Below, piece after piece: positions 1 through 7,765 of a stretch of DNA of 24,728 nt. The stretch comes from an uncultured Fretibacterium sp. (lineage in GTDB: Bacteria > Synergistota > Synergistia > Synergistales > Aminobacteriaceae), in assembly GCA_937900285.1 (NCBI GenBank), contig CALCEM010000079.1, positions 1 through 24,728 on the forward strand. Reading direction: 5' to 3'. A program made the position numbers and the translations under genes. Each line of letters begins with the position of its first letter. The stretch's first letter is position 1. A model generated the notes under the pieces. That model ran no database searches. It was not told the DNA's origin and saw only the letters and a list, made by a program, of their open reading frames with translations.

Positions 1-8
1 ATCCCCAT
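1..8. repeat. Partial telomere-like unit at left end
   Basis: The window opens with ATCCCCAT, which is all but the first base of one AATCCCC unit, followed at once by AT-only sequence. Its complement is the GGGGATT unit repeated at the right end, so the two ends are in inverted orientation, as for two telomeres of a linear molecule. Only one unit is present here, so alone it would prove little. Confidence 0.5.
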
Positions 9-85
9 TATAATATATAATTATCTAATATAAATATTTATTATATAAAGAAAAGGTGATTGATTATTAATTAAATAGTTAATTT

Positions 86-469
86 ATGTTTAACATAAAT
101 GAAGAATTTTCTCTTAAAATTAGATATAATAGTCGATTTATGGAAAGGTTAAATAAACGAGAAAATGATATGATAGAAAAGAGAAATATGAATGTAGAGC
201 AATTTAATAGGCCAAGATTAGACGAAATAATTTCTGAAGAACAATTAAATAATAAAATTGAAGTTGATAATCTTATGAAAATTATTCCACATTCTAAAAT
301 TGTAAAAAACGATAATAATTTACAATGTATTATTTGTTTGAATACATTTAAAATTGGTGAAAAAAAATCTACACTTCCATGTCTACATAATTTTCATTAT
401 AATTGTCTTAAAAAATGGGTGTATGAAAAAAGATTATGCCCATTATGCAAAACGGAAATATATCAATAA
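86..469 (+). CDS. RING-H2 zinc finger protein (putative E3 ubiquitin ligase), eukaryotic type
   Basis: The 127-residue product has a C-terminal RING-H2 finger at about residues 81-121. In order it shows Cys-x2-Cys (CIIC), then Cys-x-His-x2-His-x2-Cys (CLHNFHYNC), then Cys-x2-Cys (CPLC), the complete set of eight zinc ligands. RING-H2 domains bind E2 enzymes and usually confer ubiquitin ligase activity, so the family is eukaryotic or viral. The first 80 residues are charged and Asn/Lys/Glu-rich with no recognised domain and no membrane segment. The gene starts about 80 bases from the telomere-like end and uses the standard stop TAA. Its last codons (Lys-Thr-Glu-Ile-Tyr-Gln) lie in the junction with bacterial DNA, so the true C-terminus may have been longer. 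No intron is evident. Confidence 0.85.
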   Translation: MFNINEEFSLKIRYNSRFMERLNKRENDMIEKRNMNVEQFNRPRLDEIISEEQLNNKIEVDNLMKIIPHSKIVKNDNNLQCIICLNTFKIGEKKSTLPCLHNFHYNCLKKWVYEKRLCPLCKTEIYQ

Positions 470-470
470 A
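450..470. other. Left junction between eukaryote-like and bacterial DNA
   Basis: Bases 450-470 are read as Lys-Thr-Glu-Ile-Tyr-Gln-stop by the RING gene on the plus strand and as Phe-Ile-Asp-Ile-Phe-Pro-Phe by licD on the minus strand. Both readings fit their families: RING fingers often end CPLC-K/R-x-E-I, and LicD proteins carry a GIFIDIFP motif. Beyond 449 the licD frame becomes the antisense of the RING finger and loses LicD similarity. The breakpoint therefore lies within or next to this stretch, with apparent microhomology. Confidence 0.7.
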
Positions 471-884
471 AATTCCTTGATTTATATGACTAGTGCTTGC
501 TTCATGCTGAAGTGCTCCAGTTGTTAAACTGTTTCTCAATTGCGCATGACCTCTCAAAGCACCCGGCATAGTATATTCCGTCTGAAAAAAATACGGATAT
601 TTAAATTCATCAAAATGTTCACAAATTTTTTCATATTGATCGCGCTTCATTGCAATATCAATGTCATCATCCCACGGAATAAAACCTTTATGTCTCACTG
701 CTCCTAAGAGTGTCCCACCACAAGCAAACCACCTCAGATTATATTTTTTACATATACGGTCAAATTCAATTAACATGTCGAGTTCTATGGCCCATACAGC
801 TTTCATTTCTGAACTTACGGTATATCCGCAACGTTCTTCTTTATTGAGAAAATTTAGGGGTAAATTAATTTTAATGGGTAACAT
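450..884 (-). CDS. LicD-family nucleotidyltransferase-like protein, truncated at its 3' end
   Basis: LicD-family proteins act in phosphocholine or related phospho-substituent transfer onto cell-surface glycans. Residues 55-78 carry the family signature GGTLLGAVRH followed by GFIPWDDDIDIAM, with the Gly-Gly and the Asp cluster of the nucleotidyltransferase fold. A later GIFIDIFPF motif marks the region where homology stops. Complete members are roughly 250-300 residues, so about half the protein is missing. The open frame runs on to 408, but its last 13 codons are antisense to the RING gene and are not LicD. The start is the ATG at 884, with GAGGT 14 bases upstream, 22 bases downstream of the LprI-like gene and probably in the same transcript. 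The exact substrate cannot be told from sequence. Confidence 0.8.
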
Positions 885-906
885 TTTTATTTTTTATGAC
901 CTCACG

Positions 907-1632
907 TTATAAATTTCTGATATAAGTTCCGCTTAAAAAATTGTCAGTTCCTATAACTTGCGCCCAATCTTCGGAACTTGTTGCAACAACTTCGGCGTTA
1001 TTGCCGTTAAATGTTATCGTTACTCCGCAATTTTTAAAATTTTCATCGTTGGTTTCGATTTCGTTTTCATCGATCCAGCCTTTAGAACTCCATTCAAATC
1101 CAGAAGACCAGAATTTAATTTCAGCTTCCATCGAATCAATATCGATAATTTTAACCGTCAAAATAATTTTTACGCCGGATTTGTTTAAAATATATTCGCC
1201 TTCATGTTCATAACTTGGCGTGTAAATAGCATCATCGTTAATATTTTTTTCTTCTGTTGCCTTATTTATTTTTATTTCTTTGGCGTTGTTAATTCCTTTT
1301 GAAATTTTATCCGCAATCACTGGCAGATCTTTAGCTCTATCGTTAGTAGCTTTTGTATATGCTTCGACGCGTGAAAATCCTTGATTAATATAATTTCTTG
1401 CAACATCATCACGGACGTTATTAAGCCATGCGCGCTGATTATTTAATAATTCTTGAAATTCATTTTTTTTCATAGATTTTTTTAACTTGTTCCAGACCGC
1501 ACTTAAATTTTTATCGGCCTTCGCAAAATTTGCATTATTCTTCTTAAATTTTAAATATTCTGCATCGCTTAAAGCATAAGCCGGAGCAATCATTAAAAAT
1601 AATAATATAACTGATAAAAATATTTTTTTCAT
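907..1632 (-). CDS. Secreted LprI-like (DUF1311-type) protein with extra C-terminal domain
   Basis: The 241-residue product begins with a clear signal peptide (MKKIFLSVILLFLMIAPAYA), so it is exported. Residues about 20-105 form an alpha-helical LprI/DUF1311-like region: regular Asp/Leu spacing, then Leu-Leu-x2-Gln-Arg-Ala-Trp-Leu and a following Arg-Asp, characteristic of this family. LprI of mycobacteria was described as a lysozyme inhibitor, but most members are uncharacterised, so inhibition is only a possibility. Residues about 140-241 look beta-rich, ending in Ser-Gly-Thr-Tyr-Ile-Arg, and I do not recognise them. A GGAGG lies at 1652-1656, an unusually long 19 bases before the ATG, with an in-frame stop between the two. 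The gene is 109 bases downstream of the glycosyltransferase fusion and 22 bases before licD. Confidence 0.65.
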   Translation of the reverse strand: MKKIFLSVILLFLMIAPAYALSDAEYLKFKKNNANFAKADKNLSAVWNKLKKSMKKNEFQELLNNQRAWLNNVRDDVARNYINQGFSRVEAYTKATNDRAKDLPVIADKISKGINNAKEIKINKATEEKNINDDAIYTPSYEHEGEYILNKSGVKIILTVKIIDIDSMEAEIKFWSSGFEWSSKGWIDENEIETNDENFKNCGVTITFNGNNAEVVATSSEDWAQVIGTDNFLSGTYIRNL

Positions 1633-1741
1633 AATTAATTAATTAATAAATCCTCCATTAAAAAAATTAAAAACGCAAAATATATAAACTGCAATTTATT
1701 TCATTTCTTTCATTTCATTTTAATGCCACTCTATATTAACT

Positions 1742-3424
1742 TTAATTATAAATTCCTATTTTCGTCGCAAATATTCTCAACATGAAACTTATTAATTTTA
1801 AATTTTTCCGCCAGCGTTTAGGCTCCTGAATCATCCTGTAAAGCCACTCAAATCCAATTTTTTGAATCCATAAAGGAGCACGCTTCAATTTTCCGGAAAA
1901 TACATCAAACGCTCCGCCAACTCCTACAGCTAAAATATTATTTAAAATTTCCCGATGCCTGTAAATCCATTTCTCCTGACGAGGCTGCCCCATCGCCACT
2001 AATAAAATTTTTGCGCCGGAATTTTTAATTTGCTCCGGAATATTTGCATCGTAAACATCAAAATAACCGTCACGAAATCCAGCAACTTTTAAACCAGGAA
2101 ATTTTTCTGCCATCTTTTCAGCACATATTTCCGCCGTGTCTCCTTCAGCTCCAGCAAAATACACCGGCCAATTTTCACCAGCTGCTACCCTGCATAAATT
2201 TTCAGCGAAATCTATACCGGCAACTCGTTCTTGAATAGGCATGTTCAAAAATCCTAAACCAATACGCAAGCCAGCTCCATCTGCTAATACAAGCGAAGAA
2301 TTATTTATTATCTCGTTAAATTTTTTGTCCTTTAAAGCTAATTCCATCCCGATAGCATTTAACGTTATTATCAAATCGCAATTTTTATTTTTATTTTTAT
2401 TATTCTCATCGCCGTAACTTGAAATTAAAAATCTCGCTCGCGATATTGCGTAATTCATCGAAACGTTATCGAGTTTTATACCCCATAATACAGGCTGTGA
2501 AATCAAATTTTTATTTTTACTGTGCATGAAAAAAATCATACTCGCTATAACTAAAATTAATACCGCATAATAATCCCAAGCCGCCGCTATACTCGTCAAT
2601 GCACACATAAGCGCAACAGACTGCACCGCTTCAGAATGTTCGAGACCGTTATTTAATATTGACCTGTAAATTCTTTCACTTGAATAATTATTTTCTGGAT
2701 TGTCCGCAAAAATTCCCCGCACTATATTTATAAAAATTTCTATTATAGGAATAGCAAATAATCCAAATGATAAAAATAATACTGTGCTTAAAATTATTCC
2801 GTTAGTATTCCCAATTATTACGCTACCGCCGACTATTATTCCCCATATCGATGACAATGCCCGGCCCGCTTGCCTGTAAACATTCCCGAACCTGCTCCAA
2901 AATGCAATTAACAAAACTAAACCGGTGAAAATTAACGGAACTGCTCCAAAATTCGTAACAAAACATACAGCCATCATCAAAATATAATACACGGCTAATA
3001 CATGACCAGTTAATCCGGGAATCTCATCGAGATAATTAAATATAAACGGGAAAAAACTGAACCAGATCGTTTCTGCTATAAATGACATGCCGGGCGTTAA
3101 ATAAATATATTCTTCGTCAGGGAATTTTATAAAATTTATTCTCGGCCCGAAATATGCGCATAATGCTCCAATCGCAAAATATAAAATGTTATATCTCGAA
3201 TTTTCGTTTATGCTCGAAATTATTCCGATAACTCCCGCCAATAATCCACCGCCGACAATTACACGAGCCTCAAAACTTCCGTATAAACTCGTGAGCACCA
3301 GCCATGCACCAACCAGCAGAATATCCCGGAAATAATTATATTGTTTGGGCTGCAGAATGCTTTTTACAAATCTCTGCGTTACTACACATGCTACAGCCGT
3401 AAAACATATTATTAACGTATGCAA
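1742..3424 (-). CDS. Fusion of degenerate WecA/MraY-like membrane domain with WecG/TagA/CpsF glycosyltransferase (GT26)
   Basis: The C-terminal part (about 315-555) is a WecG/TagA/CpsF-type transferase, which adds a sugar from a UDP-sugar to a lipid-linked acceptor. It shows NAIGMELALK, LADGAGL with a downstream Arg-x2-Gly-x-Asp, and AMGQPRQEKW. The first 300 residues are about ten hydrophobic segments. They resemble WecA/MraY-type phosphosugar transferases (a NYLDEIPGL stretch like their N-x2-D-G-x2-G-L motif, and IPIIEIFINIVRG like their PI-x-D region). However, the Asp-Asp pair, the VPI-x-D Asp and the His-rich loop (now RIYRSIL) are missing. I infer an inactive membrane platform feeding a working GT26. 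The start is TTG at 3422-3424, overlapping serS by 13 bases; no in-frame ATG lies nearby. It probably makes a surface glycan with the neighbouring licD product. Confidence 0.8.
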   Translation of the reverse strand: MHTLIICFTAVACVVTQRFVKSILQPKQYNYFRDILLVGAWLVLTSLYGSFEARVIVGGGLLAGVIGIISSINENSRYNILYFAIGALCAYFGPRINFIKFPDEEYIYLTPGMSFIAETIWFSFFPFIFNYLDEIPGLTGHVLAVYYILMMAVCFVTNFGAVPLIFTGLVLLIAFWSRFGNVYRQAGRALSSIWGIIVGGSVIIGNTNGIILSTVLFLSFGLFAIPIIEIFINIVRGIFADNPENNYSSERIYRSILNNGLEHSEAVQSVALMCALTSIAAAWDYYAVLILVIASMIFFMHSKNKNLISQPVLWGIKLDNVSMNYAISRARFLISSYGDENNKNKNKNCDLIITLNAIGMELALKDKKFNEIINNSSLVLADGAGLRIGLGFLNMPIQERVAGIDFAENLCRVAAGENWPVYFAGAEGDTAEICAEKMAEKFPGLKVAGFRDGYFDVYDANIPEQIKNSGAKILLVAMGQPRQEKWIYRHREILNNILAVGVGGAFDVFSGKLKRAPLWIQKIGFEWLYRMIQEPKRWRKNLKLISFMLRIFATKIGIYN

Positions 3425-4683
3425 TTAATTCCGTCCATATATGAGATTAATGCGTCTGGAATTTTTATGCTGCCGTCTTCCTGCTGATAATTTTCAACGA
3501 TGGCAATTAACGTCCTGCCCACTGCTATACCTGAACCGTTTAACGTGTGAGCAAATTTTATTTTTCCGCCGTCCGCTGGTCTGTATCTTAAATTCATACG
3601 TCTCGCCTGAAAATCTTCGCAGTTTGAACACGAACTGATCTCACGGTATTTATTTTGAGACGGAAGCCAAACTTCAAGATCATAAGTTTTACACGAACCG
3701 AAACCAATATCGCCAGAACATAAATTTACAACGTGATAAGGCAACTCCAAAATTTTTAAAACGTCTTCGGCATCGCTCGTTAATTTTTCTAATTCGTCAT
3801 AACTTGTTTCAGGTGTGCAGATTTTTACCATTTCGACTTTATCAAATTGATGCTGCCTCATTAAACCGCGAACATCACGGCCTGCGCTTCCTGCTTCGCG
3901 TCTGAAACATGGAGTATAAGCAGTGTAATATAACGGCAAATCTTTTTCATCCAAAATTTTTTCACGGTTTAAATTCGTTAAAGGCACTTCCGCCGTAGGA
4001 ATCAGCCATAAATCTTCATTTTGAATTTTATATAAATCTTCTGCGAATTTCGGGAGCTGTCCAGTTCCTTCAAGAATCGAAGAATTTACCATGAACGTCG
4101 GCTCAATTTCTTGATAACCGTGCTTTTTTGTGTGAAGATCCAACATAAAATTTATTAATGCCCGTTCCAATTTCGCGCCGAGATTTTTTAAAACGGTGAA
4201 TCTGCTCTGAGCTAACATTACACCCTTTTCAAAATCCATAATATTTAAAGCTTCTCCCAAATCCCAATGCGGTTTAGGTTCAAAATTAAATTTTTTCGGT
4301 TCGCCCCAAGTTCTTACGACTGGATTATCGTTTTCATCTTTTCCGATTGGAGTGGTCGCGCTTAATTTATTCGGTAATGACATCAAAATATTATGAATTT
4401 GCGTTTCAATTTCGTTTAATTCCGAATCTAAATTTTTAATTTGTTCGCCAATCCGTTTTATTTCTGCTTTCAGTGCGTTAACATCCCAGCTTGAACCCTT
4501 AGCAGCTCCGATTTTTCTAGAGCCTTCGTTACGTTGAGCTTTTAAATTTTCAGTTTCGCCTATAATTTTGCGTCTGCGTTCGTCAAGTCCAACCAAAATT
4601 TTTACATCAAAATCATGATTACGGGCATTTAAAAAATTTTGAACTTCATCCAAATTCGCAAGTATATATTTAATATCAAGCAT
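3412..4683 (-). CDS. serS: Seryl-tRNA synthetase
   Basis: The 423-residue length is normal for the family. Residues 1-110 form the charged antiparallel coiled-coil arm that grips the long variable arm of tRNA-Ser. The class II core follows with motif 2 (FRREAGSAGRDVRGLMRQHQ) and motif 3 (NGSGIAVGRTLIAIVENYQ). It charges tRNA-Ser, and tRNA-Sec where present, in the cytoplasm. The ATG at 4683 has AGGAG ten bases upstream, lies inside the end of ribH (8-base overlap), and the stop overlaps the next gene by 13 bases. Serine charging is therefore translationally coupled to riboflavin synthesis and a surface glycosyltransferase, an arrangement I do not recognise from model bacteria. Confidence 0.96.
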   Translation of the reverse strand: MLDIKYILANLDEVQNFLNARNHDFDVKILVGLDERRRKIIGETENLKAQRNEGSRKIGAAKGSSWDVNALKAEIKRIGEQIKNLDSELNEIETQIHNILMSLPNKLSATTPIGKDENDNPVVRTWGEPKKFNFEPKPHWDLGEALNIMDFEKGVMLAQSRFTVLKNLGAKLERALINFMLDLHTKKHGYQEIEPTFMVNSSILEGTGQLPKFAEDLYKIQNEDLWLIPTAEVPLTNLNREKILDEKDLPLYYTAYTPCFRREAGSAGRDVRGLMRQHQFDKVEMVKICTPETSYDELEKLTSDAEDVLKILELPYHVVNLCSGDIGFGSCKTYDLEVWLPSQNKYREISSCSNCEDFQARRMNLRYRPADGGKIKFAHTLNGSGIAVGRTLIAIVENYQQEDGSIKIPDALISYMDGINCIR

Positions 4684-5170
4684 TATAAATTTTCTCCTGA
4701 TCTACATTCCTAATATTTTTTAATAAATTTGCCATCTCTATTGCAACCGCTGCACATTCAGAGCCTTTATTTCCTGCTTTACTTCCTGCGCGTAATAATG
4801 CCTGCTCTAAAGTATCGCACGTTAACACGCCAAAAACTACAGGGATACGATGTTCAAGCCCAACGCTCGCGAGACCTTTCGACATTTCAGCTGAAACATA
4901 ATCAAAATGTGGAGTATCTCCGCGAATAACTGCACCCAATGAGATAACGGCATCAAATTTTCCGGTTAAAGCGACTTCCTTCGCAATTAAAGGCAATTCC
5001 CAAGCTCCGGGAACCCAAAATATTTCAATATTATTTCCTGAAACATCATGACGCATTAAATTATCTTTAGCACCTTCCAATAATTTCGATGAGATCAGCT
5101 CATTAAAACGCGAAACTATTATTGCAACTTTTAGGCCAGTCCCTATTAATTTGCCTTCGTTTACTTTCAT
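4676..5170 (-). CDS. ribH: 6,7-dimethyl-8-ribityllumazine synthase
   Basis: It condenses 5-amino-6-ribitylamino-uracil with 3,4-dihydroxy-2-butanone 4-phosphate, the penultimate step of riboflavin synthesis. The 164 residues contain SRFNELISSKLLEGA, VPGAWELP, and GAVIRGDTPHFDYV with the catalytic His at residue 88. Then comes PVVFGVLTCDTLEQAL followed by Arg-Ala-Gly, the phosphate-contacting end. These proteins assemble as pentamers or 60-subunit shells. The gene is fourth in a ribD-ribE-ribA-ribH unit, 39 bases after ribA. A GGAG at 5188-5191 lies 17 bases before the ATG, longer than usual. Its second substrate comes from RibB, which is not encoded in this window. Confidence 0.96.
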   Translation of the reverse strand: MKVNEGKLIGTGLKVAIIVSRFNELISSKLLEGAKDNLMRHDVSGNNIEIFWVPGAWELPLIAKEVALTGKFDAVISLGAVIRGDTPHFDYVSAEMSKGLASVGLEHRIPVVFGVLTCDTLEQALLRAGSKAGNKGSECAAVAIEMANLLKNIRNVDQEKIYNA

Positions 5171-5209
5171 AATAAAATTTTTTCACACTCCGAATTTAAT
5201 TTTTTTAAT

Positions 5210-5896
5210 TTAAAATATATGACCCATTCGTTGAGCCTTAGTATTTAAATATTTTTCGTTAAATTTATTTGAATTAATTATAATCGGTACACGTTCAATA
5301 ATTTCCATTCCGTATTTTTCAAGCCCTGTAATTTTTCCGGGATTATTTGTGAGCAGTTTTATTTTTTTCAGTCCGAGATCTTTTAAAATTTCTGCTCCTG
5401 TTTCGTATTCGCGTAAATCCGGCGCAAAACCCAGCGCGATATTTGCTTCGACCGTGTCAAGTCCTTCATCCTGCAATTTATAAGCGCGTAATTTATTTAA
5501 TAATCCTATGCCCCTGCCTTCCTGACGCATATATAAAAGGACTCCGCATTTTTCTTCAGCGATCATTTTCAAAGCTGTATGAAGCTGGGGACCGCAGTCA
5601 CAACGCAGTGAACCTAAAACATCCCCCGTAAAACATTCGCTATGAACTCGAACTAAAACGGGATCATTATTTAAAATATTTCCCATTGTGAGGGCTATAT
5701 GTGTATGAGCGTCATCATCTTGGGTTATGCCTCTATAAGCATGAGCTTTAAAAATTCCGTATTCAGTTGGGAGATCGACTTCTAATTTTTTCTCAACACG
5801 TTTAAATCCGCTGAATTTTAAATTTATGTCGTGTTCATGGCCGGAACATTTATTATTATTATTTTTATTATTATTTTTATTTACATCAATATCCAA
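5210..5896 (-). CDS. ribA: GTP cyclohydrolase II (RibA), stand-alone without RibB domain
   Basis: It opens the GTP ring to start riboflavin synthesis. The zinc ligands are Cys88, Cys99 and Cys101 (ECFTG...RCDC, the family's exact spacing), followed by RQEGRGIGLLNK at 124-135 and a C-terminal LLTNNPGKI. Many bacteria fuse this domain behind DHBP synthase (RibB). Here the RibB domain is absent, and in its place is a 30-residue leader of mostly Asn and Lys plus a Cys-x3-His-x-His cluster. The start is TTG at 5894-5896, supported by a strong GGAGGAG (5907-5913) ten bases upstream and by the 11-base overlap with ribE. There is no ATG in frame near it. RibB must be supplied elsewhere in the genome if the pathway is complete. 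Confidence 0.95.
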   Translation of the reverse strand: MDIDVNKNNNKNNNNKCSGHEHDINLKFSGFKRVEKKLEVDLPTEYGIFKAHAYRGITQDDDAHTHIALTMGNILNNDPVLVRVHSECFTGDVLGSLRCDCGPQLHTALKMIAEEKCGVLLYMRQEGRGIGLLNKLRAYKLQDEGLDTVEANIALGFAPDLREYETGAEILKDLGLKKIKLLTNNPGKITGLEKYGMEIIERVPIIINSNKFNEKYLNTKAQRMGHIF

Positions 5897-6530
5897 AATT
5901 TTTAAGCTCCTCCATTGTTATTTTTATATTATTATTATTTTTCTGCAAAGCCCGCGCGACATATTTGCCTAAAATATCCGTTTCAATATTTACGATGCTT
6001 CCGACTCGAATATTACCGAGCGTGCAAAATTTTAAAGTGGTCGGAATTAATCCAACTGAAAAATAATTTTTATCGTCGTTCACATCTATAACAGTTAAGC
6101 TCACTCCATCGATGGCGATCGAACCTTTTGAGACAATTCCGTATAATAAATTTTTATCGTCCGGGCAAAATAAAGCCTGTTTAGTTTCAGAGCCTCGCAA
6201 CTCTTTTAAAACTGCAATGCCGTCAACATGTCCGCTAACAATATGCCCGTCTAATCTGTCATTTAATTTTAAAGCACGTTCCAAATTTAATTTAATTCCA
6301 GGATGTAAATTTTTCCCGAACCAAGTTTTATTAACAGTTTCGGCCATGAGTTCGACTGTAAAATTTTTTCCTGAAATATTCGTGACTGTTAAACATGCTC
6401 CGCTGACTGAAACGGACTGACCTAAAATTAAATTATTTGAAATATCGCTCTCGATCGTTAATTCGTAAAATGATCCTGAACGTTTAAAATTTTTCGTAAT
6501 TCCTTGAGCTTCTATAAGGCCGGTGAACAT
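5886..6530 (-). CDS. ribE: Riboflavin synthase alpha subunit
   Basis: It dismutates two lumazine molecules to riboflavin. The start MFTGLIEAQG is diagnostic. The two homologous barrels are visible as SVSGACLTV near residue 42 and AIDGVSLTV near residue 140, with NLERALKLNDRLDGHIVSGH between them. The normal size is about 200-220 residues, and this one is 214. The tail carries an Asn run (KNNNNIK) just where the similarly Asn-rich RibA leader begins. It overlaps ribD by 19 bases and ribA by 11, so translation is coupled. AAGGTG lies seven bases before the ATG. Confidence 0.96.
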   Translation of the reverse strand: MFTGLIEAQGITKNFKRSGSFYELTIESDISNNLILGQSVSVSGACLTVTNISGKNFTVELMAETVNKTWFGKNLHPGIKLNLERALKLNDRLDGHIVSGHVDGIAVLKELRGSETKQALFCPDDKNLLYGIVSKGSIAIDGVSLTVIDVNDDKNYFSVGLIPTTLKFCTLGNIRVGSIVNIETDILGKYVARALQKNNNNIKITMEELKNFGY

Positions 6531-7606
6531 TTAAAAACACCTTCGATTAAAATATCTTCGCCAATATTACGAGATTTAATATTTTTTAAGTTTAATGCTT
6601 GATCCATATTATTTATTTTAAAGCCTGACACAAAATTTAACCCTTCGCCCAAAATTTTAGGAGCTGTAAATATTTTTATTTCGTCCGCTAAATTTTCGCG
6701 CAAAAATGAACCGATTACACTCGCTCCGCCTTCGACCATTAATTTTAAAATTCCGATTGAGTGCAGATATTCGAGAGCTGAATTTAAATTTATATTTCCC
6801 GATTGAGCTGGCAATTTTTTAATGGTTGAGCCTGATGCTTCGAGCCTTGAAATTTTATTTTTGTCGGAATCTTCTCCGGTTAAAATTACGCAAGGCAGGA
6901 CTTTAGAATTTTCCGGTATTTTTAAATTTGCGTCTAAAATTATGCGCGTTGGATTTTTTCCGGATATATTCCGCACTGTTAATTCTGGATTATCGTTCAA
7001 AATAGTATTAATTCCCGTTAAAATTCCATCGTATTCTGCCCGTAATTCATGAGCGTAAATTCTTGACTGAGTGCCGGTGATCCATTTACTGCAACCATTT
7101 GAGAGCGCAATTTTTCCGTCGAGGCTGGAGGCAATTTTTAACAAGACGTAAGGGCGTTTATATTTGTGATAAAAAATGAATCCGCGATTTAAATATTTAG
7201 CTTCGTTTTCTAGAATTCCGACATCAACATTAATCCCGGCATCTTTTAAAATTTTTATTCCTTTACCGTTTACTAAATTATTCGGATCGGACATTGCTAT
7301 AACTACGCGAGAAATTTTTTCATTTACTAGCCTCAGCGCACACGGCGGAGTTTTTCCGTAATGCGAGCATGGTTCTAAATTTACGTAAAGTGTTGAGCCT
7401 TCAAGATTAAAATTATTTTGTCTAGCATTTTCGATGGCGTTAATTTCTGCGTGATTCGAGCCGAATTTTTTATGCCAGCCCTGCCCGATGATTAAATTAT
7501 TTTTCACGATTACGCAACCAACCAGAGGATTAGTGAAAGTTTTTCCACGTCCTAATTCTGCGAGAGTTAAAGCACGTTTCATAAATATTTCATCAAAATT
7601 TTTCAT
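6512..7606 (-). CDS. ribD: Bifunctional riboflavin deaminase/reductase RibD
   Basis: The N-terminal deaminase carries the zinc site His-Ala-Glu (SNHAEINAI) and PCSHYGKTPPC, plus FTNPLVGCVIVK. The C-terminal NADPH reductase begins near residue 150 with LLKIASSLDGKIAL and ends with EGGASVIGSFL. Together they carry out the second and third steps of the pathway. Two in-frame ATGs lie at 7612 and 7606. I prefer 7606 (364 residues) because MKNFDEIFMKRALTLAE matches the family's usual length, and a TATAAT at 7614-7619 would start transcription right at this codon. No Shine-Dalgarno is visible for either start, so a leaderless message is possible. I see no conserved FMN-riboswitch sequence upstream. 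First gene of the rib unit. Confidence 0.94.
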   Translation of the reverse strand: MKNFDEIFMKRALTLAELGRGKTFTNPLVGCVIVKNNLIIGQGWHKKFGSNHAEINAIENARQNNFNLEGSTLYVNLEPCSHYGKTPPCALRLVNEKISRVVIAMSDPNNLVNGKGIKILKDAGINVDVGILENEAKYLNRGFIFYHKYKRPYVLLKIASSLDGKIALSNGCSKWITGTQSRIYAHELRAEYDGILTGINTILNDNPELTVRNISGKNPTRIILDANLKIPENSKVLPCVILTGEDSDKNKISRLEASGSTIKKLPAQSGNINLNSALEYLHSIGILKLMVEGGASVIGSFLRENLADEIKIFTAPKILGEGLNFVSGFKINNMDQALNLKNIKSRNIGEDILIEGVFKCSPAL

Positions 7607-7613
7607 GAACATT

Positions 7614-7619
7614 ATTATA
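7614..7619 (-). promoter_or_regulatory. Candidate -10 box for the rib unit
   Basis: The minus strand reads TATAAT here, seven bases before the ATG at 7606. A weak -35 candidate (TGGCCA, 7638-7643) sits 18 bases further up. If used, transcription would begin at about the start codon, giving a leaderless ribD message. AT-rich DNA produces such boxes by chance, so support is modest. Confidence 0.35.
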
Positions 7620-7750
7620 ACTATATTTAAAATTTTCTGGCCAGTAATAATAATTTAAATTGCTGTAACAAATAATTTTTAATACGACAATCAAATTAAA
7701 CGAAATTAAGCATAAAATAAACAGGTGATATTATAAAAAAAATTTTTATC

Positions 7751-7756
7751 GGGAGG
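7751..7756 (+). promoter_or_regulatory. Shine-Dalgarno preceding an ATA start
   Basis: GGGAGG is a strong ribosome-binding motif. Nine bases downstream the reading frame has ATA at 7766-7768 followed by Lys-Arg and a hydrophobic signal sequence. No ATG, GTG or TTG exists in frame between the upstream stop at 7718-7720 and the FAD motif. An alternative is AGGTG at 7723-7727, six bases before another ATA at 7733-7735. Confidence 0.5.
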
Positions 7757-7765
7757 ATTTTTAAA

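Larger units (their letters stand above)
1..470. other. Left eukaryote-like flank (probable ciliate chromosome end)
   Basis: This stretch is far richer in A and T than the bacterial DNA that follows. It begins inside a telomere-like unit and carries a single gene of a eukaryotic family (RING-H2) reading away from the telomere, with only about 80 bases between telomere and start codon. That compact layout is what one expects of ciliate macronuclear minichromosomes. The 3' side stops abruptly at the end of the RING gene with no visible trailer of its own. The assignment to a ciliate is an inference from the repeat unit and gene type. Confidence 0.65.

Noticed and set aside
408..449. Last 13 codons of the open licD frame as native protein
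   Set aside because: They are the antisense of the RING finger codons and have no LicD character; homology ends at about 450.
661..912. Plus-strand open frame opposite licD
   Set aside because: Shadow of the licD frame; its low-complexity reading matches no family.
7680..7688. TAATACGAC, the first half of a T7 promoter
   Set aside because: The second half (TCACTATAG) is absent; a nine-base match in AT-rich DNA is chance, and no phage gene is nearby.
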